Counted from the first letter of the stretch, positions 35,516-47,399 are shown. The stretch: 64,000 nucleotides of DNA from Chelonoidis abingdonii (GCF_003597395.2 NC_133773.1:65232243-65296242); one strand, 5' to 3'. A program made the numbers and translations. Notes: generated from the sequence alone by a model not told the origin.

Positions 35516-35818
35516 CAGTGATACTCAGACTGAAGCTTGCTGGACACAAGCAGCTCTTTAATATGTCTCCTGTGGTTCTTTGCAGCACTTGGTATCAAAA
35601 CATTGTCATTTAATTATTAACCAATCAGGATGCTTTTATTGTGTTGTTAACCAATTGTAGTTGATAAAATAATAATATTTGGTGTGTCATTTTGTTGTGA
35701 GAAAAGTAGAGAGAAAGAGAGAGTATGTGTAAATGAAACAATGAATTCACACTATGGCTTTTTTGGGTAATGTTGTTCACTAATTTAGCTCTTGACCACT
35801 GAGGTCTCTGTATCACTG
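35516..35818. mobile_element. 303-base hAT MITE
   Basis: Left end CAGTGATACTCAGACT, right end GAGGTCTCTGTATCACTG. The 8-base flanks are CCATACAG (35508-35515) and CCACACAG (35819-35826), differing at one base. The interior is AT-rich, with AACCAATTGTAGTTGATAAA, and has no coding capacity. Confidence 0.88.
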
Positions 35819-36043
35819 CCACACAGTAACCTCAACCAGAGAGTCATTAGGAGGTTGATTAAGTTAACTCATTCTCCTGTGGTCACGCACTTAAAGCATG
35901 GAGAAAAACAGATGCAAAAAGGGAGGGCTGACTTCAGGTTCATCATTCCAGACCATGTGCTCTGAAGGGAGCTTGGGGCTAGAGAGGTTACTCAGCTGTA
36001 AAACTCAAGGACTGGGTTAGGAAAAGGGAAACTCTTTTTCTAA

Positions 36044-36255
36044 GAGCGACAGAGTCCTATAGCACCTTATAGACTAACAGACGTGTTGAAGTATAAGCTT
36101 TCATGGGTGAACACCCACTTCCTCAGATGCATGCATCTGACGAAGTGGGTATTCACCCATGAAAGCTTATACTTCAATACATCTGTTAGTCTATAAGGTG
36201 CCACAGGACTCTGTTGCTTTTTACAGATCCGGACTAACACGGCTACCCCTCTGAT
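36044..36255. mobile_element. Palindromic Penelope-like dimer with hammerhead-like core
   Basis: Two arms of about 83 bases are inverted around the centre CAGATGCATGCATCTG (36124-36139). Each arm runs from the AAGTGGGT stem through TTCAATACATCTGTTAGTC to GTGCCACAGGACTCTG. A one-sided tail, GATCCGGACTAACACGGCTACCCC, ends at 36255. The right arm has CTGACGA (36137-36143), an A, a GTGGGT/ACCCAT stem and GAAA (36161-36164), close to a hammerhead ribozyme core. Related ends are at 14062, 18552, 49927 and 58888. Confidence 0.7.
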
Positions 36256-36489
36256 CTTTTAAGGTGTCAGGTTTGATTGTCAGTCATGTGCAAGTCCCTG
36301 AAGGGAGGCAGAGGCAAAAGAATTACTGTTTTGGGACATGACGGAGATGCTTTCATCAAGGTTTCTGCCAAAGGGAGTTTCCTGTGTGATGTTCCTGTAT
36401 TCTGAAGCAGGATTAGTAATGACTATGTACATATTATAATAAAAAAGCTATACTAGGAAAATACTTGACTTGATGTCACCAATTTCTTC

Positions 36490-36745
36490 TCCAAATAATA
36501 CCACCTAGCTCTTAGATAGGACTGTTCCTCTCTAGATCTCATAGCACTTTACAAAGGAGGTCAGTATCATCACCTTCATTTTACAGATGGGCAAAGAGAC
36601 ACAGGGAGGGAAGTGACTTGCCAGAGGTCATTCAGCAGACTAGTAGCAGAGCCAGGAATAGAACCAGTTCTTTGGAGTCCTAGTCTGATGAGCTACCTAC
36701 TAGGCTACATGGCCTTCAAGGCAACTGATCTGCTTGGCAGAGGAG
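36490..36745 (-). mobile_element. MIR/CORE-SINE-like repeat
   Basis: The plus strand carries CATAGCACTTTACAAAGGAG, CATTTTACAGATGGGCAAAG, AGTGACTTGCCAGAGGTCA, and AGCAGAGCCAGGAATAGAACC, the well-known inverse of the MIR/CORE-SINE consensus. Ancient and not mobile. Confidence 0.7.
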
Positions 36746-37880
36746 TGACACCTCCCGCCCCCAGGATCACAAGTATCGTTTTCAAAGAAAAAATGAACTT
36801 TCAATCAAACTAATGCCATATAACTGATATAAATCCTTTGATAAACTAAAAGCTTTACAACTGAAAAATGCATCAGATAACCAACAGCCATTACCTGCTT
36901 CTACCTACAGGCAACAACAGTATGCCCACTCCTAAAAATAGTCGGAATGACAAAATATTGCTATTCAGCCCACATACAGTGTGATTGGAGCCATCCATTT
37001 GTGGCCATGCAGATGAGGGAAATGGATCCAAGGGAGGTTGGTTAGGGCTGGTTAGGAGTGATTGACCCTGATTAGGAGAGGAAGTCTTTTTGTGGTGGAG
37101 GGAGAAGAATGGTTGTGAATGTTGGACTGAAATTCCCCACTCAGCAGATTGGATTAACAAACTCTTATTAGTAAGGCAAAACACTAGCAAGCAATGATCA
37201 GATACTTACAAGTGGGAACCTCTTTCGGACAAAACCACACATGCCCTCCTGACCAGTCAGTTCCCAGCATCTCTGATCTTTTGTTAGGCTGACTAAATTT
37301 AACTGTTTGTTACCTTTTCTTATACATATGTATTAGTTCCTCATTTCCCTGTTAGTACTTCTGTACCTGACAGTACAGGTTTTGTGTTAGCTCAAGCTGT
37401 TTTTTTTTCAAATTTTGTAGTTATTTTATCTTCCGTTTTCCTCAAACGTGTGCAATTTTACTTGTGCAAAGATGTTAGGCTTATCAGAGCAGGCTCTGTC
37501 TGATTTGAATATGCCTTCACTCCCAACAGTAAATAGAACATCCAAAAGATAATTAATTTATAAAGCCCTAATTCAAGAAAGCGCTTAAGCACATGCTTTA
37601 GTCCTATTGAAGTCAACCTGTCAAAGATACTTAAGAACATATTTAAAGTGAAGCATGTACTAAAATGTTCTTCCTGAATAGGGATGCGGTCCTGTTTCAG
37701 GACCATGTAACACAAACTTTTGGAGTTTCTCTCTGTATCTTTTGACAAGTCTTCTCACTAGTTACTTTGCATGCAATTTCATTTATGTTTTGAAAAAAGC
37801 ACATGCGGGCAGAAAGAAAAATCAGTTGAAAATGGGTCAACTATTTTATTACAGGGCCTTTTGCTCTCTTTCAATCCATG
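36746..37880. other. Unassigned; palindromic remnant at 37560-37690
   Basis: Apart from the candidate exon listed separately, no gene is supported. AAGCGCTTAAGCACATGCTT and the distant TGAAGCATGTAC are arms of an old amniote palindromic repeat. Confidence 0.4.
37210..37288 (-). CDS. Possible host exon, 79 bases, unidentified gene
   Basis: On the minus strand a donor-like CCACTT then GTAAGT and a weak acceptor, AAATTTAGTCAG, enclose 79 bases. In the phase needed by the candidate exon at 35411-35472 it is open: 26 codons plus one base, including a GGHVWFCPKEVPT stretch. The acceptor has a poor pyrimidine tract, so this is the weakest of the three linked candidates. It could equally be part of an unrecognised repeat. 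Confidence 0.22.
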
Positions 37881-37888
37881 TGTGACAG

Positions 37889-38945
37889 GATCCAAAGGGA
37901 GGCACACTGAGGTTACTTAATTAAGATAAACTGCAAAGAATGGGACAGACAATCCCCGAAGCTGGTGGTCATTCCAGTACTTAGATGCACCAAAGCTAGC
38001 CTCAAAACAGCTTCTGTAATACCTGACTGGTTACCCAGAAGACAAAACACATTTCCCTTATAGCAACCCAGTCTTGGGCTTCCACCCAGACACCCAAGTC
38101 AAATGTGAAAGTTCTACCAATCCCAAAGGATTGGACATATCACCTCCCAAGTTAATAAATATTTCAGATCTTACCCAAATACATGCTTACATCCAATCCT
38201 TATTAACTAAACTAAAATCTATGAAGAAAAGAGTATTGGTTAAAAGATCAGTATACATACAGACGTGTACAGTTTGAGATCTGTTTCATAGTAGAGACAG
38301 TAAGCCTTATAGCTGCAAAGAGTTCTTTCAGAATTAGCCTATAGGTTATAGTCCAATGTTCATATCCAGGGTAATCCAGGTGGGACTAGCGAGGTCAATT
38401 TTACAACTCAAGCTTCCCCTGCATAAAGCACCAAACAGATCTGAGATTAAAAGGAGACCCAAGAGACCTTTATACAGTTTCAGGCCTTCTCTTGACAGCA
38501 CAGAGTTCTTAGGAGAACAATAGGCAATCATGGACCTATTTCCTAAACCTCACTGGTAGTTAGCTACATGGATTAAAATAAGGCAATTGCCTGTTTTCTA
38601 CCATTCACGGGTGATTTGATATATACTTCAAAGAGAGATCAATACAGTGACATCACTATATATTTAGTTTATTTAAATAAGATCTCCTTTTGATCTCTGA
38701 ATTAACAGAATACAGAGTAGACAGGAACTGTTTGATTACATTGTTAACCTCTAACAACACATATGAAAACACACAAAAACTCAAACATTATCAATATGTC
38801 CCTAAAGGTCAAATTTGGGTCATTTATTCTGCAGGATGCTTAACCCTTTCTGGCCCCTTTTCACCCCATGATTCTTTTTTCCTCTTTAAAATTTTGCCAG
38901 TGACATTGAATGGACCTCAGACAAACTTAAATGTCATTGACAGAT
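37889..38945. mobile_element. LTR-like block with uncertain borders
   Basis: A sequence beginning TGTGACAGGATCC and perhaps ending AATGTCATTGACA has the length, composition and non-coding character of the reptilian LTRs elsewhere in the window. No convincing target duplication was found at either possible end, so the borders, and the class itself, remain unproven. Confidence 0.4.
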
Positions 38946-39013
38946 TTTGATGAAAATTTAGTTTGTGCATTTTAAACAAGCAGAACAGACAATGTAACTA
39001 TGTGCGGTGATCC

Positions 39014-39921
39014 TATCATAAGCATTCCCAAATCTGGACCTTAGCGTCCAGAAATCTGGGTGCCTGCATTAACCCCTCTAAGCTTAATTACCAGCTTAGA
39101 TTTGATCTCGCTGCCATCAGCCAAAAATTCCAGGGTGTGGGCTCCCTCTGGTCTCCCCAAACCCTTCCCTGGGGAACCCCAAGACTCAGAAGCCCTGAGT
39201 CTTACCACAAAGGGAAATAACCCCACTTCCCTTCCCCCTCTCTCTCCCACCCAGAATTTCCTCTCTGGGCTAACCTGAGAGTTACTGATGCAACCTCTTT
39301 ACATCACAATACCAAAAGCAGTCTCCTTTCTTCCACAAAGAGACACAATACCAGGAAAAGAAAAGAATCTCTCTCTTCTTCCCTTAGCTCTCCCCCACCA
39401 ATTTCCTGTGCTGCAGAGATTTACCCCCGTAGATCTAACACAAGAGAACTTCCCTCCCTTTCATCCTTAGCCTACCCAGAGAGAAAACTCAAACAAGTCT
39501 TAAAAAGAAAGCTTTATAAAAAAAAGAAAGAAAAACACATGAACATAGCTCTTGCTATCAAGTTGACAATACACAGGGCTATTGCTTAAAAGAAAAATAT
39601 GAATAAACAGCCTTATTCAAAGAGATACAATTAAACATTCCAGCAAACTACACACATGTAAATACAAAAAAAATAATAACAGCCTATTTTTTTTCTACCT
39701 TTGTACTTACAACTTTGAAACTGAAGATTTAGAAGCTTACAGATAGAAAAGATCCCCTCTCATAGCTGAGGGCCGGACACAAGACACAGACCCAAACATT
39801 CCCTCCCCTGAGCTTTGAAAAATCCAGTTTCCTGATTGGTCCTCTGGTCAGGTGTTTGGTTCCCTTTGTTAACCCTTTACAGGTGAAAGAAACATTAACC
39901 CTTAGCTATCTATTTATGACA
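39014..39921. mobile_element. Solo LTR, family A, copy 3
   Basis: Starts TATCATAAGC and ends TTTATGACA, with 5-base flanks GATCC (39009-39013) and GACCC (39922-39926), 4 of 5 alike. It shares with copy 1 the TTAATTACCAGCTTAGATTTG block, the repeated C/T-rich middle and the right end GGTCCTCTGGTCAGGTGTT to TTAGCTATCT. The orientation is that of copy 1. It lacks some of the C/T-rich middle and so is 908 rather than 1074 bases. Confidence 0.87.
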
Positions 39922-40385
39922 GACCCCTACTGGATGGCTTACATAAGCTTGGCTGCTGGCGGTGTGGGGTGAGAGGAGAGCTAATAGTAACAGCACATCT
40001 CTGGAGCCAGTCATGCTTGCAGTGCTGGGAGAGGAAAAGAGAGCTTTGAGAGAGCATGGGTGAAATCCTGGCCCAATTGAAGTTAATGGGAGTTTTGCCA
40101 TTGATCTCAATAAAATCAGGATTTAACTCCATATTAGCAATATGCACAAGGCAAGATGTCTGCCTGGTTCAGACAGTTTAAACCCACACATCCTCAGCCT
40201 ATATGTATTTTGCTTTCTATGTCTTCCCCTCTTTTCCATTGCAACTAGCCTCATATCAGCAAGGGATACTGCTGCACAGTTTTGGGAGGTCAAAAGCAAG
40301 GGATATTTTCTTCTAAGCATTCCTCTTCTCTGCTTTTTTGCTGGAAGGGATATGCCTGACCTTTAGATTTCATATTCATTTGCAG

Positions 40386-40495
40386 GGTTGTTGTAGCTGT
40401 GTTGGCCAGGATATTAGAAAGACAATGTGGGTGAGGTAATATTGTTTACTGGACCAGAAGTTGGTCCAATAAAAGCTATTGCATTATCCACTGTC
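40386..40495. mobile_element. Penelope-like fragment, collapsed dimer
   Basis: GGGTTGTTGTAGCTGTGTTGG at the left is the inverse of the tail of the dimer at 47400-47815. GTGAGGTAATATTG and its inverse partner GGTCCAATAAAAGCTATTGC face each other around CCAGAAGTTGG, so the middle of the two arms has been lost. Confidence 0.6.
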
Positions 40496-43400
40496 TCTTT
40501 AGTTTTCATAGGCATTTGTATTTTAAGTCTGACTTTTTCCATCTAGTTACTCTTTCCAAAAGGTGTTCTGTGCCAGAGAAGGTTTGTAGGGAAAGAGAAA
40601 CAGAATAAACTGAAGTAGAATTTTTTTTTTCAGATTTTCAACTTTGTGACCCGCAGTCTCATTAACTATGTATTCTCTCCTTTATGTAGGATAGTAGTAA
40701 TCACAATGAGAAAAAAATGTGCGCTGATTTACTGTCTGTTATTCATACTCTCCAATGTCACTTGGTAAAAATCATTTGCTTCCTGAAAAATACCAATAGA
40801 AATCTATAACCAGTTGCATTTTTTTGCTATGTTTTGGTCCTCAGAGGTAGATCACAGTCTCTTGTGTTTGCAAATGACATGCAAGTTAAGTGACCATTGG
40901 TGCACATTTTTGTCCACTTTATGGCAAAAAGAGCTCTAATCTTTCAAATATTTGGCTCAGAATCTGAATTTCAAGGCTAATGCTAGCCAAATCTAGTGGA
41001 AATGGACTTGAAGAGAAAGAAATGACTGAAGAGAAGAATCAGTTGCTATGCAGCCTGCTCCAGTCTTCCGCTACTCACAGAGAAGCCACATTCAGGCTCT
41101 GCATGACTGTGGTGGCCATGCTGGGGGCAGGACAGATGGGGATGAGAAAGCCACTCTTCTGTTTCAGATGGGGGAAAATATCCTTCTAGAGGATAATGAT
41201 CTGACCATTTCAGCATTATGGTTCCAAGTTGCTCCCCCTCCCTATACTAGATGCCCTCTAAAGGGAGGGTCTCAGGCATGACCAGGGACATGGTAGTGGG
41301 GCAGCAGTAAGCAGTGCAGTGGCATTAACTTCCACACCACAACTCTGGTCCTTCCATAGTTATGTTGAAATCCACAGGATTTCATCACAGAACTTTGGTC
41401 AGTTTGATGTCTTTTGACCCTTCCCCTTCAATGAGAGGAGGAAAGTCACATACCCCTCTCCTTGAAGGAAAGACTTGATGGAAATGCTACAAGTTGAAAC
41501 TCAATTTTCTCATCTTTATGTAGCTTTTACCAAACAGGGAATAATCTTGTACTAAATGGACATATGGACTTTTCTCAGAGGTCTTCCTACTTTGTTGTTG
41601 CATGGCAAAATACTAGCTTTTCATTTTGGATACTGCTTTTCATTTTGAAAGAAAACTTTTGGAAGATATATTTTAATAATCAATCTGCATTTGCTTGGAA
41701 TTAACTCCAAGAGCATAACAAAATCTTTCAAAGTAATAAAAAGTTACCAATATATAGCTTTATAAGTGCAATTAGAAATGAGCTCTCCCCACCTCCAAAA
41801 ATATTATTTTTAATCACAACATAAAATCCTACATATAAGTACCATAAATACATGGCACCTTGTGCATGAGTGAAATAAACAGTGAAAGCCTGTGCAGTCT
41901 ACTTGCTTATTAAACAACATATAATAAATATTGGAAAGAACAATCTGCCCTCTCTTCCATTATCTAGTGTTAACAGCTGCACACCTAGCTGATGGCAAAC
42001 CAAACCTTTTGCATCCTTTTTATGAGCACATTTTTAAACAGACTGCATGGGCAGGTGGTGCTCTGCAGCCCCTTCCTTCTTTACTGAATTTTCACTAAGC
42101 ACTCACTAACATCCTTTGCATTTAAATGACATAACTGTGGGTCTTTCTCCCTCATGACTGAATACTTAACCTAATTTCCTCCTCAGCCTTTTCAGCAGTC
42201 CATACACTGGCAGCATAAGAGAAAATCAGAAATCTCAAAGACTATTTTGTTTCTTCATTTACATCATTCCTGTTTATTCAGTGTAATCAATGTCCTGCAG
42301 TTTAAGTGGATGGATAAACAAGAATGGCCCATAGCGACACATAAGAAAACATGGAGCTACAAATAAAAACCAAGATATTTTTCATTATTTCTGATTTGAT
42401 ACCACTAGCATGGTAAAGATATGAAAGGTTATTTTATCTGCTCAGTACTGTGTATTCTGTATTGCATTTTTTCACTGAAATATTTGATATTCAGCTTCAG
42501 CAACTTTATGCATTTATCACTGAAAGATATTTTTTGGAGAGGTGACTTATTGATCTGTTAAAGAGAGAGCAATGATTGCTCAATTATCTCACGTGCTCTG
42601 CTATTACAACTGCTTTTCCTTTGTGACCTAAAATTCTGGTTGGGAGATTTCAGACTGTGAATGAAAACTTGAGTCTGTAAAAGCCTGTGGTTAAAGCAAG
42701 CATAAATCAAATGCCTGAATATCCTTAAACAGAAGATTCACTCATTATATAAGCAGACTATGCTCAAACTACAGGCAAACTAGGCAGCTGCCTAGGGCAG
42801 CAGATTCCTGGGAGAAGCAATGAAACTGAGAGGAGAAGGAAATGATAACTGATAATGAGTGCTGGGAAATGTAGTCTCAGAAATCAGTGGATGCACGGCT
42901 AAAACTGTTTCCTGTCCCTACACACTGCAATCTGTGCATGTCCAACACGGAGCCCAGGATGCCCACTAAGGTTTTGCCTCAGGTAGAAGATAGTCTTGAG
43001 TTGCATCTGTCTAGAAGTGTTACCCAAGCAAGTTGTTGAAGGATGAAATTCACCCCACTGCGGAAGGCCCAACTGGGGACTTAAGTGATTACTGACCTTG
43101 TGCTAGTCTTCTGTACAAGGTCAAAATTAAGGGCTAGTCCAGACAATTTCCAGTTTTCAATTCAGCTTCCCTCTTTTGCCCATTTGAGAGCATGTGACTA
43201 AGATGACTAATCACAAATAACTATAGGCCTGATCCAAAGTCCACTAAGTTAATGGAAAGATTATCAGAGTTCACAGAGAGAAAAAATGGGTTAATTTTGT
43301 CAAAAATATTGTTCAAAGAAAATCACTGGAACAGCTCTTATCTTCATATGTAGTCAGACAGACTGACAACAAGGTTTTCAAATGTGGTATGTTCTACACA

Positions 43401-44598
43401 TCTGTCTAGTAATAGCATGATTACCAGGTTATTTAATGCAAACCACTAAAGGGCACTCAGAACTTTTGATAACTACCAACTTGACTGTACTTAAGCAGAG
43501 ATATACTGTTGCAATAAATCATCTAGTGCCTCTTGTAATGAAAATACGTTCCTTCCACAAAAATCAGCCAATCTGCTATTCTTCTGACAAATTATTCTCC
43601 CTTTGATGTGTGCTGCTGAATTTTATGTCATGTAGGAGTTTCATGATATGTGGAAAAAAAGTTTTTTTTTTAATAATGATTAAAAATAAAGAATAATGCT
43701 GTAAGTGGCTCTTTTTTTTCCTTTGTAAATCCCAGAATTGTAGATGTTTTTGTTTTATTAATAAGGTCCTTTATTTTGGGTATCCTTCATGCTAACACCT
43801 AATAGATATATATTTATATTTCTTGACAAGAATCTGAATGATAACATTATGTAGAGTGTTCAGGGCGCACGTGTAGTCTCAGATACAATAGCAGCACATA
43901 CTCAGTGCTAATCGTCTAAAAATCAGGTAGGGAGAATGTACCCACATCCAGGGGAACTGGTTTTACAAGACAAGCGGCAAAGTGATCCCAAATGTCTAGA
44001 GCTAGGAACAAGCCTATAGAATTTTACCAGTTATAGAAATCACTTCATTACAGCTTTGGCGATGACAAGCACAATATGTTCCAGGAGTAAGTTTTGATTA
44101 GAAATCTTCAACAGACAATTCAAAAGTGAAATAGGCAATGGACAGAATGTAACTAAAACCAAAGTTATTTAAAAAAATCCAATATGGTTTGTTTATTTCA
44201 GGGAAATGTTTTTTCTGGAGCTCCACAGAAGACTTGCATTAATGAGTCACTCCAGATGGCAAATATTACATTCCTAATTAAAGAGCACAACCAGTACTTC
44301 ATGTTTTTAGTGCTTTTAAACAACCTCAATAGTCATAAAAATTATGCTAATGTGTCTGTTAGGGAGGTGAAGAAAGAAGGACTCCTAACAGCTACAGTAT
44401 GCATGTGGGTGAACAACAGAAGCACCACTACATGTAAATTTGCTTTCCCAGCTATAGCAGTCCTTGTTTCTAGAGAAATCCAAAAACTCTGACATTACAG
44501 TGAACCTAAAAGTAACAGAGATAGTGAAAGGGAGAATGTAATTCACAAACAATTAGTGTAGTGAAATTTGAGTATTATTTCATTAATTCAAAATTTGA

Positions 44599-44603
<5 letters not shown>

Positions 44604-44630
<27 letters not shown>

Positions 44631-44632
44631 TA
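44604..44632. repeat. (TA)n microsatellite
   Basis: An uninterrupted run of about fourteen TA units. Confidence 0.95.
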
Positions 44633-45009
44633 GTATTTGTGGAGAACTGCTACCCTGCTCCTTGGTTATAGTTAAGAGAATCTTTGTACCTCAATATCTG
44701 AGTGAAGTTGGGGCTCGTTGATCCTATGTCCTTTTAATTCAGTCTGTTTAAAATCTACCTTCCAGACTCAAATGCAACTTGCTATTTACTATCATTTTCT
44801 ATCTGAGTCACTACAGCACAATCACTTGTGTTGGTGCACCTATATTTATATTAAGTGGAAGGTCTGTGTCAAGTTGTCCCAAAAAAAGAGCAGATCTAGG
44901 TGGATTTGTTCCATTTGTGTCTTTTTGAGTCGCTACTAGGCTTTCAAGTGCCTATTAGCTACCATTACTGCAATTAGAGCTAAAGCAGCCACAAACCTAT
45001 AATAGCTTA

Positions 45010-45852
45010 GGGCTTGACTACACTGGAGAGTTGCAGTGCTGGTGGTGGGTTTACAGCGCTGCAACTTAGTAACTGTCCATACCTGTAAGGCACATCCAGC
45101 GCTGCAACTCCCTGGCTGCAGCGCTGGTTGTACTCCTGGTCTGCTGGGGTATAATGATTGCAGCGCTGGTGATGCAGCGCTGCTCATCAAGTGTGGCCAC
45201 CAACAGTGCTATAATTGGCCTCCAGGGTATTAGGAGGTATCCCAGAATGCCTGTTCACAACAAACTGGAAGAATGGCTGAACTCCAGGCACCCTGGAGCT
45301 GCTGATCTAAAAAACAAACACAGCTCCTTTTTGCTCGAGCGAGCGAGTGGAGGCAGGCAGGGGAATTGCTTTGGAATGTTCACAGTTGTTTGCTTGAGTA
45401 GAGAAGCCACACGGCGGGGGGGGGGCCGGAGTCCGTGTTGGAGCAGCTGCTTTGTGGTCTGAAGCTATTTAGGAGTGCATAATTTGCATAGTGAATGAGA
45501 GGGGTGGGAAGGGGTCAAAATTTTTAAATTGATTGAAGGTAGGTGCTGTGTATCTTCCAGTCCTTAGAACTTGCAAGGCAGGGAGCTGACACAGTGTCAA
45601 CTCCAAAATCCACTCTTCCTGTCTCCCTCATGCTCCTGCACACTCCACCCACTGCCCCTCTTTTGAAAAGCACATTGCAGCCACTTGAACGCTGGGATAG
45701 CTGCCCACAATGCACCACTCCCAACAGCGCTGCAAATGCTGCAAATGTGGCCACATTGCAGTGCTGGTAGCTGTCAGTGTGGCCACACTGCAGCGCTTTA
45801 CCTACACAGCTGTAACTCCCAGCGCTGTACAGCTGTACGTGTAGCCATACCC
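45010..45852. mobile_element. Harbinger-like MITE, copy 2
   Basis: Ends GGGCTTGACTACACTGG and, inversely, GGGTATGGCTACACG, flanked by the 3-base duplication TTA (45007-45009 and 45853-45855). A TTA or TAA site is the usual PIF/Harbinger target. It is 843 bases long, near-colinear with 23976-24801, and rich in CAGCGCTG words, some extended here (CAAATGCTGCAAATG at 45730 is a local duplication). No transposase. Confidence 0.8.
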
Positions 45853-45907
45853 TTAGAACTGGCAAGAAGGCATCTGTGTAAACCAGGCCTTTTTTTGATA
45901 GCCTTTG

Positions 45908-46075
45908 CCTTATACATAGAGGTCCAGATCCTGCAAACCCTCTGATCCCCTGATACAGCAAAGCACACAAGCATGTACTTGACTTTGAGCACATGAGTTG
46001 TTCCATTTACTTCAGTGGAATTACCTGTGTGCTAAAAGTGAAGTGAAGCACATGCACATTTCAGTGGGTCTTCCC
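45908..46075. repeat. Old amniote palindromic repeat
   Basis: GTCCAGATCCTGCAAACCC and the arms AAGCATGTACTTGACTTTGAGCAC and GTGAAGTGAAGCACATGCAC face each other about TTACTTCAGTGGAATTA, the form of a widespread palindromic repeat also seen at 34505-34580 and 37560-37690. Confidence 0.5.
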
Positions 46076-46270
46076 CACTTAGGGGAAGTTAGATCTGCCA
46101 GACATACACATCAGGATCTGTCAAACACTTCAAGTCCAGAAATTATACTTTTCCTACCTACACATGCTTTTACTTAGCATAAAGACTGCTACTTTTTATT
46201 CTACATAAAGGATCTAGATTCTAAGCCAAGTTTTTAGAAAATAGGACCCTAAGATAATCCCTGTTTAGGC

Positions 46271-46583
46271 CAGGGCCAGGGCCGGGGCCAGGGCCAGGGC
46301 CAGGGCCAGGCATCAGCGAAGGAAGCAGGTGCTTGGCGTGGCCAATGGAAAGGGGCGGCACATCCGGGTCTTCGATGGCGGATCCCTCTCTTCCTTTTTG
46401 AGCTGCCACCAAAGTGCCGCCAAAAAGAAAGAGAGGGGGCGAAAGACCCGCCATTGAATTGCCGCTGCAGAATGAACTGGCGTGATTGAGCTACCGCCGA
46501 AGTGCCGCTGATAGCCTTTGTCTCTCTTTTTTTTCCTCCTTGCTTCGCCGGTTGGGGTGGCAAAAAAGCTGGAGCCGGCCCTG
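46271..46583. mobile_element. hAT MITE with an expanded terminal hexamer
   Basis: The right end is GCTGGAGCCGGCCCTG, the left end the expected inverse but preceded by about six extra CAGGGC units. The flanks are GTTTAGGC (46263-46270) and ATTTAGGC (46584-46591), one mismatch in eight. The plus-to-minus open frame with a PGPGPG run comes from this hexamer expansion. Confidence 0.88.
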
Positions 46584-46591
46584 ATTTAGGC

Positions 46592-47394
46592 ACACATATA
46601 AGTAACCTGATTTTCAAAGTGCTGTTTGTGACAAATTGGCCACAATCTGTCTGTACCACTTCTGAATTGTGGTTAATTATGAAATTATTATATAATGGAA
46701 AACCTATATGGATCTGCCCTGAGTTAGCAGAGCTAGGTCATGTCTCTGCCAGGTTAAAAACAATGGGAAGTGATCAACACTCAATTATCTATTCAAAGTA
46801 AAACACCTTGGGACAATGGTTTTGCTGAAGCTGGGAGAAGACCCCACTTCTACTTGTCTGAAGGGAAGGAGGTTTGAGAGCAGTGGAAAAACACCAAGAT
46901 GCAGAACAAAAGAAGCAGGTTACCCCATCAGGAGTCTATAAAGATAGACTCACGGGGGTGAGGAGGGGGATCTAGGAGAGAAAACATTAACATAAAAAAA
47001 ACCTATACACATGCTAAAAAGTTTACCAGGGGTCATGCTGAATTCCAACCTAGGACTCTGGTAGGTTTTAGTCCCTCAAAACCCACAACTTGGTTTTCCC
47101 CATAGGTACAAGTTCATCCATCTTAGATCCAGAACTAGAACAAAGGTTATACAGATCAGCTATTGCTTTATACAGCTTGGACCTTTGTCTGCTGACTCCC
47201 TGTTACAAAGATGAGGCTTCAAAAGGCTGGGGTTTTGCATAATTGAAGATGGGAAATTTGCATTTTCTTCCTAGAAGTTCCCCAGGAAATCCACTTAATA
47301 TTTATTGTCCCCCAGTCCATTCTTGCCTAGCACATTTTCAATACAGTCTTTTGAACTACCAGGCCTTACATCTGTCACATCTCCTGCCCCTTCC
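46592..47394. other. Unassigned sequence
   Basis: No gene supported; no bounded repeat seen. Confidence 0.4.
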
Positions 47395-47399
47395 CTAGG

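Larger units (their letters stand above)
39927..45006. other. Five kilobases mostly without recognised features
   Basis: No supported gene. At about 42757-42800, AAACTAGGCAGCTGCCTAGGGC resembles the left end of the hAT family at 8366, without a matching right end. 40060-40140 contains an AAGTTAATGGGAG-type palindromic remnant. 44604-44632 is a TA microsatellite. The 42.1-44.1 kb part is AT-rich and free of repeats I can name. Confidence 0.4.

Noticed and set aside
42757..43000. Complete hAT element with AACTAGGCAGCTGCCTAGGGC
   Set aside because: The left-end resemblance is clear, but no right end or 8-base duplication was found.
46221..46454. Protein with a PGPGPG repeat
   Set aside because: Produced by the CAGGGC expansion at the hAT MITE end; no other coding evidence.
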